Of a stretch of DNA of 64,000 bases, positions 36,327 through 46,522 are shown in pieces. The position numbers were made by a program, and so were the translations under genes. The stretch's first letter is position 1. Each line of letters opens with the position of its first letter. Source of the DNA: Thioclava sp. SK-1 (GTDB lineage: Bacteria; Pseudomonadota; Alphaproteobacteria; Rhodobacterales; Rhodobacteraceae); contig NZ_MDHA01000065.1 of assembly GCF_001705665.1 (NCBI RefSeq), forward strand, positions 1 through 64,000. Direction: 5' to 3'. The notes under the pieces were generated by a model. The model ran no database searches, was not told the DNA's origin, and saw only the letters and a list, made by a program, of their open reading frames with translations.

Positions 36327-37310
36327 ATGTCGAAGCTTGTCACGATTTATGGCGGTTCTGGATTTGTCGGACGCTATATCACCCGCCGGATGGCGAAAGA
36401 GGGTTGGCGCATTCGCGTTGCCGTGCGTCGTCCGAACGAAGCAACGTTTGTCAAACCCTATGGCGCGGTTGGGCAGGTCGAACCGGTTCTATGCAATATC
36501 CGCGATGATGCCTCTGTCGCCGCCGCGATGGTGGGTGCAGATGCGGTCATCAATTGCGTCGGTATCTTGAACGCACAGGGCAAGAACAGCTTCGGTGCTA
36601 TTCAAGCCGAAGGGGCTGGACGCGTTGCCCGGCTTGCCGCGCAGGAAGGCGTTGAGACATTGGTTCATATGTCCGCCATCACCGGTGGCGCGCAAAGCGA
36701 TTATGCAAAGTCCAAAGCCCTGGGTGAAGAGCAGGTGCTGGAGCATTTCCCAGCCGCCACGATCTTGCGCCCTTCGGTGATGTTCGGAACAGAAGATCAG
36801 TTCTTTAACAAATTCGCGGCGATGACACGGTTCTCTCCGGTGTTGCCTATCACGGGGGGTGCGACGAAATTCCAACCCGTTCATGTCGACGATGTCGCCC
36901 AGGTTGCGGTTCTGGCCGCAAACGGTAAGGCATCGGGCATCTATGAGCTGGGTGGGCCAGATGTCATGACCTTTAAGGCGCTGATGCAAGAGATGTTGGA
37001 TGTGATCATGCGCCGTCGCGGGGTGGTCAACCTGCCATCGGGTATCGCGTCGCTGATGGGTGGCGTGTTCGACGGGCTGCAAAAGCTGACAGGTGGCTTG
37101 TTCACCAACACGGTTTTAACCCGCGATCAGGTCAAAAGCCTTGCGAAAGACAATGTCGTGTCAAAGGGGCAGAAAACCTTTGCTGATCTGGGTATCCAGC
37201 CAGTTGCGATGGCATCGATTTTGCCAGGCTATCTGTGGCGTTTCCGGCCGCATGGTCAATATGACGCGATTCAATCCTCAGCCAAAAATATGCGTCAATC
37301 ACGTTCATGA
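36327..37310 (+). CDS. Complex I NDUFA9-type NAD(P)-binding protein
   Basis: This 327-residue extended SDR-like protein has the nucleotide motif [19 protein letters not shown] and the later block [23 protein letters not shown] with an atypical Tyr-x-x-x-Lys (YAKSK). It belongs to the NDUFA9/39-kDa complex-I-associated family found in alphaproteobacteria and mitochondria. In relatives it is thought to help assemble or stabilise NADH dehydrogenase. The start at 36327 has a GGAAGG site; an in-frame ATG at 36306, with its own AAAGGA site, would add seven residues. Confidence 0.87.
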   Translation: MSKLVTIYGGSGFVGRYITRRMAKEGWRIRVAVRRPNEATFVKPYGAVGQVEPVLCNIRDDASVAAAMVGADAVINCVGILNAQGKNSFGAIQAEGAGRVARLAAQEGVETLVHMSAITGGAQSDYAKSKALGEEQVLEHFPAATILRPSVMFGTEDQFFNKFAAMTRFSPVLPITGGATKFQPVHVDDVAQVAVLAANGKASGIYELGGPDVMTFKALMQEMLDVIMRRRGVVNLPSGIASLMGGVFDGLQKLTGGLFTNTVLTRDQVKSLAKDNVVSKGQKTFADLGIQPVAMASILPGYLWRFRPHGQYDAIQSSAKNMRQSRS

Positions 37311-38110
37311 ATGATACAATTGCTGCCGCGATCCTTGGGTTTCTTGAGGGTCTAACAGAATTCCTGCCGGTCTCCTCTACAGGACATGTCTTGATAGCGG
37401 GGGATCTGCTGGGGTTCCATTCCACTGCGAATGCATTCGAGGTTGTGATCCAGCTTGGGGCCGTTTTGGCCATTCTTGGGGTCTATGCCAAAAGACTTTA
37501 CGATGTATTTTCCGCCGCGCCGCATGATCCACAGGCGCGGCGTTTTGTTTTTTCAGTTCTGCTGGCCTTTTTGCCCGCTGTGGTGATCGGCGTTCTGGCG
37601 CATGACTTTATCAAAGCGGTGCTTTTTGAATCGCCGGCATTGATTGCGGTTATGCTGATCCTTGGCGGGATTGTCCTGCTGTGGATTGATCGAAAAGATC
37701 TGACGGTTGAACATGACGATGCCATGCGTCTGCCACTGAAGACCGCGTTTTGGATCGGGGTTATTCAATGCCTTGCGATGATCCCGGGCACATCTCGGTC
37801 AGGGTCGACTATCGTTGGTGCTATGTTGATGGGCGTTTCCAAACGCGCTGCGGCAGAATTTAGCTTCTTTTTGTCCATGCCGACGATGGCAGGGGCTTTT
37901 GCCTATGATCTCTATAAAAATCGCGACATCCTATCGGTTGACGATCTGCATCTGATTTTGATCGGGTTTGTGATGGCCTTCGTGTCGGCGATTATCGTTG
38001 TGCGCGGGTTGTTGGATTTCATCAGCCGGCATGGTTATGCGCCTTTTGGTTGGTGGAGAATCATTTTCGGTTCGGCGGTTTTGATGGGGATTGCAGTAGG
38101 ATATATCTAA
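37307..38110 (+). CDS. uppP: Undecaprenyl-diphosphate phosphatase
   Basis: This 267-residue membrane protein of the BacA/UppP family has the catalytic motifs [16 protein letters not shown] near the N-terminus and [18 protein letters not shown] in the middle. It removes a phosphate from undecaprenyl diphosphate to recycle the lipid carrier for peptidoglycan. Length is standard. Its start overlaps the upstream stop by 4 bases, so it is co-transcribed with the NDUFA9-type gene. Confidence 0.96.
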   Translation: MNDTIAAAILGFLEGLTEFLPVSSTGHVLIAGDLLGFHSTANAFEVVIQLGAVLAILGVYAKRLYDVFSAAPHDPQARRFVFSVLLAFLPAVVIGVLAHDFIKAVLFESPALIAVMLILGGIVLLWIDRKDLTVEHDDAMRLPLKTAFWIGVIQCLAMIPGTSRSGSTIVGAMLMGVSKRAAAEFSFFLSMPTMAGAFAYDLYKNRDILSVDDLHLILIGFVMAFVSAIIVVRGLLDFISRHGYAPFGWWRIIFGSAVLMGIAVGYI

Positions 38111-38267
38111 CTAGGTAACGCATACTTACCTAAATACGAGAAATTCTCGCGCGGAAGTGTGGTTATTATGTAAAAAAGACGAAATTGGGTCAGCCTTCCT
38201 GACTTTTATTGGGAATTGATCCGGTGTAGCAAGACGCAACTCAAGGATTCCGCAGGGAGGCGCAGCC

Positions 38268-39701
38268 ATGGCCAAGCAACGCATGCTGAAATTCGTTTCG
38301 ACCAATAAAGAGATGCCGAATAAGCGCGGGGCAGATACCCGCGCGCAGGATTTCAATGAAATCTACGCAGAATTCGCAACGGCCAAAGCCGAAGAGCAAG
38401 CCAGCCGCTGCTCGCAATGTGGTGTGCCATATTGCCAAACGCATTGCCCATTGCATAACAACATCCCAGATTGGCTTCGCTTGACTGCCGAAGGGCGTCT
38501 GGAAGAGGCGTATAACATCAGCCAGGCTACGAATACCTTCCCCGAGATCTGTGGCCGTATCTGCCCGCAGGACCGTTTGTGCGAAGGCAATTGCGTCATT
38601 GAACAATCGGGCCATGGCACGGTTACCATCGGTGCGGTGGAAAAATATATCACCGATACCGCGTGGGAAAACGGTTGGGTCAAACCAGTTGTCGCCAACA
38701 AAGAGCGCACTGAAAGCGTCGCAATCATTGGTGCAGGGCCGGGAGGTCTGTCGGCTGCGGATGTGCTGCGCCGTCAGGGTGTGCAGGTCACCGTATATGA
38801 TCGCCATGATCGCGCCGGTGGTTTGCTGACCTATGGTATCCCCGGCTTTAAGCTGGAAAAAGACGTTGTGATGCGCCGTATCGAACAGCTTGAAAAAGGC
38901 GGTGTTGAATTCGTGCTGAATTGTAATGTTGGGACGGACATCACCTTCGACGCGATCCGTGGCAAACATGACGCTGTGCTGATCGCAACCGGGGTGTATA
39001 AAACCCGTGACCTGCGTGATCCGGGCGGCGATGCGGCTGGTATCGTGCGTGCGATCGATTATTTGACCTGCTCGAACAAGCTGAGCTTCGGTGACAGCGT
39101 TCCCGAATATGACGACGGCACATTGAATGCCAAAGGCAAGAATGTGGTTGTCATTGGGGGTGGTGATACGGCGATGGACTGTGTGCGCACGGCCATTCGG
39201 CAGGGCGCGACCTCGGTGAAATGTCTGTATCGTCGGGATCGTGCGAATATGCCCGGCTCGCAACGCGAAGTGCAAAACGCCGAAGAAGAAGGTGCGGAAT
39301 TCGTCTGGCTTGCGGCACCCAAAGGCTTCAGCGGAAACCCGGTCAGCGCAATGACCATTCAGCAGATGAAATTGGGGCAACCCGATGCGTCGGGCCGTCA
39401 ATCGCCAGAGCCGATTGAAGGCGGGCTGTATGAAGAGAAAACTGACCTGGTCATCAAAGCCCTTGGGTTTGAGCCGGAAGATCTGCCAGAGCAATGGAAC
39501 GCCGACGATCTGGAAGTGACCCGTTGGGGCACGGTCAAGGCGGCGTTCGGCACACATGCGACCAATCTTCCCGGCGTTTATGCCGTGGGCGATATCGTGC
39601 GCGGTGCGTCTTTGGTGGTTTGGGCCATTCGTGATGGCCGCGAAGCTGGCGAAGAGATCATCCGCTTCCTCGATGGTGCGACCGCAGTCGCAGCAGAGTA
39701 A
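38268..39701 (+). CDS. gltD: Glutamate synthase small subunit
   Basis: This 477-residue iron-sulfur flavoprotein is the NADPH-oxidising subunit. N-terminal cysteines for 4Fe-4S clusters are in RCSQCGVPYCQTHCPLHNNIP and GRICPQDRLCEGNCV. FAD binds at IIGAGPGGLSAADVLRR and NADPH at IGGGDTAMDCVRTA. It passes electrons to GltB for conversion of glutamine and 2-oxoglutarate to two glutamates. Unusually, gltB follows only after two unrelated genes. A ribosome site (AGGGAGG) precedes the ATG. Confidence 0.97.
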   Translation: MAKQRMLKFVSTNKEMPNKRGADTRAQDFNEIYAEFATAKAEEQASRCSQCGVPYCQTHCPLHNNIPDWLRLTAEGRLEEAYNISQATNTFPEICGRICPQDRLCEGNCVIEQSGHGTVTIGAVEKYITDTAWENGWVKPVVANKERTESVAIIGAGPGGLSAADVLRRQGVQVTVYDRHDRAGGLLTYGIPGFKLEKDVVMRRIEQLEKGGVEFVLNCNVGTDITFDAIRGKHDAVLIATGVYKTRDLRDPGGDAAGIVRAIDYLTCSNKLSFGDSVPEYDDGTLNAKGKNVVVIGGGDTAMDCVRTAIRQGATSVKCLYRRDRANMPGSQREVQNAEEEGAEFVWLAAPKGFSGNPVSAMTIQQMKLGQPDASGRQSPEPIEGGLYEEKTDLVIKALGFEPEDLPEQWNADDLEVTRWGTVKAAFGTHATNLPGVYAVGDIVRGASLVVWAIRDGREAGEEIIRFLDGATAVAAE

Positions 39702-39719
39702 ACGCGTTTAGGGACACCG

Positions 39720-39751
39720 GCCTTGGCGCATCTTAAATGGTGCGCCAAGGC
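39720..39751 (+). terminator. Hairpin after gltD
   Basis: GCCTTGGCGCA-10-TGCGCCAAGGC is a perfect 11-bp stem between gltD and the following secreted-protein gene. No T run follows, so it may attenuate rather than stop transcription. Confidence 0.5.
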
Positions 39752-39780
39752 TGTCCTTGCATGATGAAAGGCTGACTTGG

Positions 39781-40503
39781 GTGAAACTGGCATCTTACAT
39801 GCTGGCAGGGTTTGGGGCGCTAAGCGCCTTGCCTGCGCATGCCGATGATTTGTTTGTCCCACCGCCGGGCTGTGCATTGACGATGACGGTTCAGCTGCGC
39901 GAATGTCAGGTGGCCAATCATTTCCAATGCGCGTCGGATCCTGGCGGTGAACGTTGGATTTCCTATGCCGACGGGCAAGGAGAATATTTCCTGTCGCGGA
40001 TTGATCATCAAACACGCTGGGTCGAAAGCATCAGCCTTGAAACCGGTGAAATCGATTATCTGGATGTGCAGGCCTCGGCGGATCATGCATCTTTTGATAC
40101 TTTGCTGGATGCGGGGCGCGATGATTATGATTTTGTCACGCTGAATAATTTCGGAGAAACCCGCCGGTATGTTGGGCATGATCAGCTGACGGGACAGACA
40201 GTGACCATTGATGGTGTACCACTGGAACGCAGTGAGTTTTCTGTAAAAACGCTGGATGGCGCAGGGAATTTCATTTCAAGCCGCAGCGGATTGCAATTTA
40301 TCAGCCGTAAGATGCGCGTATTTTTCGGCGATAGCGAAGACTATAAGAACGCGTTTGGGGATGAGGCATCAAGCGCCTCTCCTCCGGCAAGTTTCGCCTT
40401 CCCCGGGGATGCCGGGTTTGGCGCAAGCACCCCTGTATTCGATTGCGATATGATGATGACGCAGTTGGATATGGGCCAAACCCGATGGAAGGCAGAGCAA
40501 TGA
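39781..40503 (+). CDS. Predicted exported protein of unknown function
   Basis: A 240-residue protein that I do not recognise. A GTG at 39781 is taken as start because it gives a good signal peptide (MKLASYMLAGFGALSALPAHA, then Asp-Asp). The mature part has about six cysteines (two close to the N-terminus: GCALTMTVQLREC; then QCASD; and FDCDMM near the C-terminus), suggesting periplasmic disulfides. It lies between gltD and gltB and its stop overlaps the hydrolase start by 4 bases. No catalytic motif is visible. Confidence 0.75.
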   Translation: MKLASYMLAGFGALSALPAHADDLFVPPPGCALTMTVQLRECQVANHFQCASDPGGERWISYADGQGEYFLSRIDHQTRWVESISLETGEIDYLDVQASADHASFDTLLDAGRDDYDFVTLNNFGETRRYVGHDQLTGQTVTIDGVPLERSEFSVKTLDGAGNFISSRSGLQFISRKMRVFFGDSEDYKNAFGDEASSASPPASFAFPGDAGFGASTPVFDCDMMMTQLDMGQTRWKAEQ

Positions 40504-41246
40504 TCCCGATCACGCCGATGCCGGCAGAGCTACCGCTGCACCTAAGCTATGTTCCGGGGACCGGAAAACGGCTTGTGATTTCATTTTCTGGCGTTGGCAC
40601 AGAGCGCCATAGCGTGCCAGAGATTGAATTTGGCCGCACCGCTTGGATGGATGAAGAGAACCACGTCCTGTTTGTGGCCGATGAAAGCCGCAGCTGGATG
40701 AACCATCCCGGCCTCGCCGAAATGATAGTTGAGACGATCGAAGATCTGGCTGAGCATCTTGACGTGACAGAGATCTGCGCCATCGGCAATTCAATGGGTG
40801 GCAGCGCCGCGCTTATTCTGGCGTCGCAGATGGCCGTGGACCGGGTCATTGTGTTTTCGCCGCAATTTTCGGTGCACCCCGATGTGATACCAGAAGAAAG
40901 CCGTTGGATGTTCTTCCGCAAAGAGATCGAAGATTGGCTCTATCCGACAATGCCCGATCTGACGGATTCGCAAACAGATGTATTGATGCTTCACGGCGGC
41001 ACGGATCGGGAGCGGGCGCATGCGCTGCGCTTTCCTGACACGTCGCGGTATCGGCATTTCATTTTCCCAGATGAAGATCACAATATTGCGCCCATGCTGC
41101 ATGAAAGCGACGCATTGGGCACGATCGTTCATCGTGCATTGCGCGGTCAGATGACCCGCGCGTGCTCCACCATCAAAGCCGCGGGCGGTGTGCATCGCCG
41201 CACCTATGAGACCCAGCGGCTCAACGACTTCTCCGAGGAGGCATAA
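40500..41246 (+). CDS. Alpha/beta hydrolase between gltD and gltB
   Basis: This 248-residue protein has an alpha/beta hydrolase core: the nucleophile elbow GNSMGGSAAL (Ser nucleophile), an acid segment MLHGGTDRE and a late histidine in FPDEDHNIAP. The start overlaps the preceding stop (ATGA), and gltB begins one base after its own stop with the ribosome site GAGGAGG located inside this gene's end. Tight coupling suggests an operon with gltB. Substrate is unknown. Confidence 0.82.
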   Translation: MIPITPMPAELPLHLSYVPGTGKRLVISFSGVGTERHSVPEIEFGRTAWMDEENHVLFVADESRSWMNHPGLAEMIVETIEDLAEHLDVTEICAIGNSMGGSAALILASQMAVDRVIVFSPQFSVHPDVIPEESRWMFFRKEIEDWLYPTMPDLTDSQTDVLMLHGGTDRERAHALRFPDTSRYRHFIFPDEDHNIAPMLHESDALGTIVHRALRGQMTRACSTIKAAGGVHRRTYETQRLNDFSEEA

Positions 41247-41247
41247 C

Positions 41248-44200
41248 ATGACCAAATACGACGAAGCCTGGGTTGCCCGCGAGAAAGCCAAGCGGGCTTG
41301 GATGGCGGATAACACGCTGTATCGCGAAGATGATGAAAAGGCCTCTTGCGGGGTTGGCCTTGTGGTGTCCATTGACGGTAAAGCATCACGTAAAGTGGTG
41401 GCCAATGGTATCGACGCGCTGAAAGCGATCTGGCATCGCGGAGCAGTGGACGCGGACGGCAAAACCGGTGATGGTGCAGGTATCCACCTGCAAATTCCTG
41501 CGCCGTTCTTCTATGACCAGATCCGCCGCACCGGGCATGAGCCGGATACGCAAAAGCGTATCGCAGTGGGACAGGTGTTCTTGCCGCGCACCGATTTCGG
41601 CGCACAAGAGCGCTGCCGGACCATCGTGGAAACCGAAGTTCTGCGGATGGGCCATTATATTTACGGCTGGCGCCACGTTCCCGTTGATACGTCGTGCCTG
41701 GGCGAAAAGGCCAATGCGACGCGTCCGGAAATTGAACAGATCCTGATCCGGAATGAGAAGGATATCGACGAAGAACAGTTCGAACGCGAATTGTATATCA
41801 TTCGCCGCCGGATCGAAAAATCAGCCATCGCAGCACAGGTCGGCGAGCTGTATATGTGTTCGTTGTCGACCCGGTCGATCATTTATAAAGGCATGATGCT
41901 GGCAGAACAGGTTGCGGAATTCTATCCCGACCTGAAAGACGAGCGTTTTGAATCGGCCTTTGCGATTTATCACCAGCGGTATTCCACCAACACTTTCCCG
42001 CAGTGGTGGTTGGCACAGCCCTTCCGTATGTTGGCCCATAACGGTGAGATCAACACGATCAAAGGCAACGTCAACTGGATGAAATCGCATGAAATCCGTA
42101 TGGCCTCGAAGGCTTTCGGTGACATGGCAGAAGATATCAAACCAGTGATCCCGGCAGGATCATCGGATTCCGGTGCGCTGGATTCTGTGTTTGAATTGAT
42201 GGTCCGTTCGGGCCGGTCTGCGCCGATGGCGAAAACCATGCTGGTGCCAGAAGCTTGGTCGAATTCGACCGAGGAAATGCCTCAGGCGTGGCAAGACATG
42301 TATGCCTATTCCAACGCCGTGATGGAGCCGTGGGACGGCCCGGCCGCCTTGGCAATGACAGATGGCCGCTGGGTGTGTGGTGGTCTGGACCGTAACGGGT
42401 TGCGCCCGCTGCGTTATGTGGTGACAGGCGATGGCGTTCTGATCGCCGGGTCCGAGGTGGGCATGGTGCCTACCGATGAAGCCACGGTTGTGGAAAAAGG
42501 CGCGCTTGGTCCGGGCCAGATGATTGCTGTCGATATGGCTGAGGGTAAGCTGTATCACGACAAGGAAATGAAGGACCTTCTGGCCGAAAAGCGCCCCTTT
42601 GGCGACTGGATCGAAAAAGTCACTGATCTGTCAGAGATGATGCGCGAATTGCCTGAAAAGCCGATGTTTACCGGCGATGACCTGCGCCAGCGTCAAAAAG
42701 CTGCAGGCTATACGGTCGAAGAGATTGAACAGATCCTTGCGCCGATGGGCGAAGATGGCAAAGAGGCGATTGCCTCAATGGGTGACGACACGCCACCGGC
42801 GGTTTTGTCAAAGAAATATCGCCCACTTAGCCATTTCTTCCGCCAGAACTTCAGCCAGGTGACGAACCCGCCGATCGATAGTCTGCGCGAAAGCCGCGTA
42901 ATGTCGTTGAAAACGCGCTTTGGCAACCTGCGCAACGTGCTGGAGGAATCCGGCGCCCAGACAGAGATCTTGATCCTTGATACGCCATTCATTGCGAATG
43001 AAGAATTCAAGAAGATGGTGTCGGAATTCGGCGAAAGCGTTTGCCTGATCGACTGCACCTTCCCGGCGGACGCCGATCAAGAGGCGCTGCGTCTTGGCCT
43101 GCAACGCATCCGCGAAGAGGCCGAAGATGCGGTGCGCTCTGGCGCGGGCCATCTGGTGCTGACCGACGAACATCAGTCGGCGGAAAAAGTTGCGATGCCG
43201 ATGATCCTTGCGACTTCGGCTGTGCATTCGTGGCTGACGAAGAAAGGTCTGCGCACGTTCACCTCGATCAATGTGCGGTCGGCGGAATGTATCGACCCGC
43301 ATTACTTTGCTGTTCTGGTGGGGTCGGGGGCGACCACCGTCAACGCCTATCTGGCAGAAGACACGCTGGCCGATCGGATTGATCGCGGATTGTTGGATGG
43401 CACCTTGCTGGATGCCGTGCGCAAATTCCGTGCCGCCATTGATGCCGGTCTGCTGAAGATCATGGCAAAGATGGGGATTTCGGTCATTTCGTCCTATCGC
43501 GGCGGTTTGAACTTTGAGGCCGTGGGCCTGTCGCGTGCGATGGTGGCGGAATATTTCCCCGGCATGCATTCGCGGATTTCGGGCATTGGTATCCACGGCA
43601 TCCAGCACAAGCTGGAAGAGGTGCACGCGCTTGGTTGGAAAGGCCAGCAAGATGTTCTGCCTATCGGTGGGTTCTATAAATCCCGCCGTTCGGGCGAGAA
43701 ACACGCCTGGGGCGCGCAGTCGATGCATATGCTGCAAGCGGCCTGTGACCGTGCCAGCTATGATTTGTGGAAACAGTATAGCGCGATGATGAAGGCGAAT
43801 CCGCCGATCCATATTCGTGACCTGCTGGATGTAAAACCATTGGGCAAGCCGGTTCCGATTGAGGAAGTCGAATCCATTACTTCGATCCGGAAGCGTTTCG
43901 TGACGCCGGGCATGTCCTTGGGCGCATTGTCGCCAGAGGCGCATAAGTTGCTGAACGTGGCAATGAACCGGATCGGCGCCAAGTCGGATTCGGGTGAAGG
44001 CGGCGAAGATCCGGCGCATTTCGTGCCTGAACCCAATGGTGACAACCCATCGGCCAAGATCAAACAGGTGGCGTCGGGCCGGTTCGGTGTGACTGCCGAA
44101 TACCTGAACCATTGCGAAGAGCTTGAGATCAAGGTTGCCCAAGGGGCGAAACCGGGCGAGGGCGGTCAGCTTCCCGGCATGAAGGTCACCGACCTGATTG

Positions 44201-45786
44201 CGCGTTTGCGCCATTCCACCAAAGGCGTGACACTGATTTCGCCACCGCCACACCACGATATCTACTCGATCGAAGACCTTGCGCAGCTGATCTATGACCT
44301 GAAGCAGATCAACCCGAAGGTCAAAGTGACGGTGAAACTGGTGGCGTCTTCGGGCGTTGGCACGATCGCGGCAGGTGTGGCCAAGGCCAAAGCGGATATC
44401 ATCTTGATCTCTGGCCATAATGGCGGCACGGGCGCATCGCCTGCGACCTCGATCAAATTCGCAGGTCTGCCGTGGGAGATGGGTCTGACCGAGGCGCATC
44501 AGGTTCTGGCGATGAACAACCTGCGTGAGCGCGTAACTCTGCGCACAGATGGTGGTTTGCGCACGGGACGCGATGTTGTGATGGCGGCGATGATGGGGGC
44601 CGAGGAATATGGTATCGGCACCGCTGCGCTTGTTGCGATGGGCTGTATCATGGTGCGTCAGTGCCAGTCGAACACCTGCCCGGTGGGCGTCTGCACCCAG
44701 GACCCCGAGCTGCGTAACAAATTCACGGGTTCTGCGGATAAAGTGGTCAACTTGATCACATTCTATGCGCAAGAGGTGCGTGAATTGCTGGCCTCCATCG
44801 GGGCGCGCTCCATGGATGAGATCATTGGCCGTGCGGATCTGTTGACACAGGTCAGCCGTGGATCGGCGCATCTGGACGATCTGGATCTGAACCCGCTTCT
44901 GCTGACCGTGGATGGGTGGGATAAAATCGTCTATGATCGCTCCAAGCCGCGCAACTACGTGCCTGATACGCTGGACGCAGAGATCATCCGTGATGGTGCG
45001 CGTTTCTTCGAAGAGGGCGAAAAGATGCAGCTGTCCTATGCCGTGCGCAACACGCATCGGACCATTGGCACGCGCGCATCGAGCCATATCGTGCAGAATT
45101 TCGGGATGCGCAACGCGCTGCAACCTGATCACCTGACGGTAAAGCTGACCGGGTCCGCCGGGCAGTCACTGGGGGCCTTTGCGGCGCCGGGGCTGAAGAT
45201 CGAAGTGTCCGGCGATGCCAATGACTATGTCGCCAAAGGTCTGTCGGGCGGTATCGTCACCGTGCGCCCGCCAATGTCATCGCCGCTGAAAGCGTCTGAA
45301 AATACGATTATCGGCAATACCGTGCTTTACGGTGCTACCGATGGATATTTGTTCGCAGCAGGCCGCGCGGGCGAGCGTTTCGCCGTGCGGAACTCTGGCG
45401 CGAAGGCGGTGATCGAGGGCTGCGGCACCAATGGTTGTGAATATATGACCGGTGGTGTGACCGTGATCCTTGGGTCGATCGGGTCGAATTTCGGCGCGGG
45501 TATGACTGGCGGCATGAGCTATCTGTATGATCCTGACGGGGTCGCCGAGGATCTGATCAACCCGGAATCCTTGGTTACCTGTGGCCTAGGCCATGCGCAT
45601 TGGGAAGCAGAGCTGAAAGGCCTGATCGAACGTCATGTCGAAGAGACACGCTCGCAAAAGGCGCTGGATATCTTGCAAAATTGGGATGTCGAAAAGGCAA
45701 ACTTCTTACAGGTATGCCCGAAAGAGATGCTCAAGCTACTGCCCTATCCGCTAACGGATGAAGCAGAGGCGGTCCCCGCAGAGTAA
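41248..45786 (+). CDS. gltB: Glutamate synthase large subunit
   Basis: A 1512-residue enzyme with the amidotransferase nucleophile Cys34 after a 33-residue propeptide (EKASCGVGLV); the mature protein begins at that Cys. The FMN/synthase domain follows, with the 3Fe-4S cysteines in GCIMVRQCQSNTCPVGVCTQ near residue 1132. The C-terminal beta-helix domain (GGIVTVRPP, GCGTNGCEYMTGG) is complete. It uses electrons from GltD to make glutamate. Length is normal for bacterial GltB. The gene ends in a strong terminator hairpin. Confidence 0.97.
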   Translation: MTKYDEAWVAREKAKRAWMADNTLYREDDEKASCGVGLVVSIDGKASRKVVANGIDALKAIWHRGAVDADGKTGDGAGIHLQIPAPFFYDQIRRTGHEPDTQKRIAVGQVFLPRTDFGAQERCRTIVETEVLRMGHYIYGWRHVPVDTSCLGEKANATRPEIEQILIRNEKDIDEEQFERELYIIRRRIEKSAIAAQVGELYMCSLSTRSIIYKGMMLAEQVAEFYPDLKDERFESAFAIYHQRYSTNTFPQWWLAQPFRMLAHNGEINTIKGNVNWMKSHEIRMASKAFGDMAEDIKPVIPAGSSDSGALDSVFELMVRSGRSAPMAKTMLVPEAWSNSTEEMPQAWQDMYAYSNAVMEPWDGPAALAMTDGRWVCGGLDRNGLRPLRYVVTGDGVLIAGSEVGMVPTDEATVVEKGALGPGQMIAVDMAEGKLYHDKEMKDLLAEKRPFGDWIEKVTDLSEMMRELPEKPMFTGDDLRQRQKAAGYTVEEIEQILAPMGEDGKEAIASMGDDTPPAVLSKKYRPLSHFFRQNFSQVTNPPIDSLRESRVMSLKTRFGNLRNVLEESGAQTEILILDTPFIANEEFKKMVSEFGESVCLIDCTFPADADQEALRLGLQRIREEAEDAVRSGAGHLVLTDEHQSAEKVAMPMILATSAVHSWLTKKGLRTFTSINVRSAECIDPHYFAVLVGSGATTVNAYLAEDTLADRIDRGLLDGTLLDAVRKFRAAIDAGLLKIMAKMGISVISSYRGGLNFEAVGLSRAMVAEYFPGMHSRISGIGIHGIQHKLEEVHALGWKGQQDVLPIGGFYKSRRSGEKHAWGAQSMHMLQAACDRASYDLWKQYSAMMKANPPIHIRDLLDVKPLGKPVPIEEVESITSIRKRFVTPGMSLGALSPEAHKLLNVAMNRIGAKSDSGEGGEDPAHFVPEPNGDNPSAKIKQVASGRFGVTAEYLNHCEELEIKVAQGAKPGEGGQLPGMKVTDLIARLRHSTKGVTLISPPPHHDIYSIEDLAQLIYDLKQINPKVKVTVKLVASSGVGTIAAGVAKAKADIILISGHNGGTGASPATSIKFAGLPWEMGLTEAHQVLAMNNLRERVTLRTDGGLRTGRDVVMAAMMGAEEYGIGTAALVAMGCIMVRQCQSNTCPVGVCTQDPELRNKFTGSADKVVNLITFYAQEVRELLASIGARSMDEIIGRADLLTQVSRGSAHLDDLDLNPLLLTVDGWDKIVYDRSKPRNYVPDTLDAEIIRDGARFFEEGEKMQLSYAVRNTHRTIGTRASSHIVQNFGMRNALQPDHLTVKLTGSAGQSLGAFAAPGLKIEVSGDANDYVAKGLSGGIVTVRPPMSSPLKASENTIIGNTVLYGATDGYLFAAGRAGERFAVRNSGAKAVIEGCGTNGCEYMTGGVTVILGSIGSNFGAGMTGGMSYLYDPDGVAEDLINPESLVTCGLGHAHWEAELKGLIERHVEETRSQKALDILQNWDVEKANFLQVCPKEMLKLLPYPLTDEAEAVPAE

Positions 45787-45837
45787 AGCGGATCCGACCT
45801 TTGGTGGATGCCAAAGCCATCCGCTGACAAAGACATT

Positions 45838-45871
45838 ATACGCCCCGGTAACGCAGGTTGCCGGGGCGTAT
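45838..45871 (+). terminator. Terminator after gltB
   Basis: A strong stem ATACGCCCCGG...CCGGGGCGTAT (11 bp perfect, extended by TAAC/GTTG) lies 51 bases after the gltB stop, followed by CCTTTGGGG. It ends the gltB transcript. Confidence 0.75.
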
Positions 45872-46195
45872 CCTTTGGGGCCAGCGTCATAGCGCAAATA
45901 CGCCCCAAACGCGGGTGATAGCTCGCCCCGATTGCGCCTCTGACGCTCGGCTCATGCCACAAAGGCGAGGGTGTAACAGTGTAACGACGGAGCCGCCTGC
46001 ATTTGGTCACTGCCAATATACCATCAGTTGGCACTCCTGACTGATTTGGCAGTTGCGTTCTGTCAAATTATATTATTTATTTCAGTGCTTTATGATTTAT
46101 GCGCTTCCCGCACTTAGCATAAGCACGCAGGGCGGTAGCCAAAAAATGGCCAGCAATACGAGCCCTAAAACGTTCATACCGGTATTGGCCATCCG
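45872..46195. other. Intergenic DNA before the mobile-element remnants
   Basis: No gene, RNA or strong repeat is visible in this 324-base stretch after the gltB terminator. A 40-base AT-rich patch (about 46060-46100) marks the start of the region of remnants. Confidence 0.5.
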
Positions 46196-46378
46196 CTATT
46201 CGTCCAGCACCATCTCCATGAGCTTGTCGCCGTCGATCATGTCGCGATCTCTCGCCGGATCAGCGAACCTGCGGAGATTGATCTTATATGTGGGAGAGGA
46301 GACAATCCTGCCCGGCTTCTCATTGGGTATCAGCGTCATGCTGGCGTTGAACTCCTCGACAAGCCGGACGGTCTCGGA
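46196..46378 (-). pseudogene. C-terminal remnant of an unrecognised gene
   Basis: On minus, 60 codons are open and end at a TAG (46196): the sequence runs SETVRLVEEFNASMTL, then KPGRIVSSPTYKINLRRFAD and finally MIDGDKLMEMVLDE. The composition looks protein-coding, but there is no start within the stretch, and upstream the frame becomes lost near the IS21 border (46458). I cannot assign a family. It is probably the C-terminus of a gene cut by the IS21-type insertion. Confidence 0.4.
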
Positions 46379-46522
46379 GGCTTTGCCAACGCGGGATTCC
46401 CCCCGTGACCAGCAAGCCGCGCGCCTCGAAATGCCAGCCGATGAAAGCTATGCTGAATGTCACTGAGAACTGACCCGGTATTTTCACCGAGCTTTGACCC
46501 ACTCTTCATTCTGCGCCGTGGT

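Noticed and set aside
38241-39557. A 438-residue open frame on minus, opposite gltD
   Set aside because: It is a shadow of gltD caused by third-position GC bias. It has the same His- and Arg-rich character and no family motifs.
42808-45132. A 774-residue open frame on minus, opposite gltB
   Set aside because: It overlies the well-supported gltB gene in antisense, has a His/Arg/Gln-rich low-complexity composition typical of a shadow frame, has no ribosome site and no recognisable motif.
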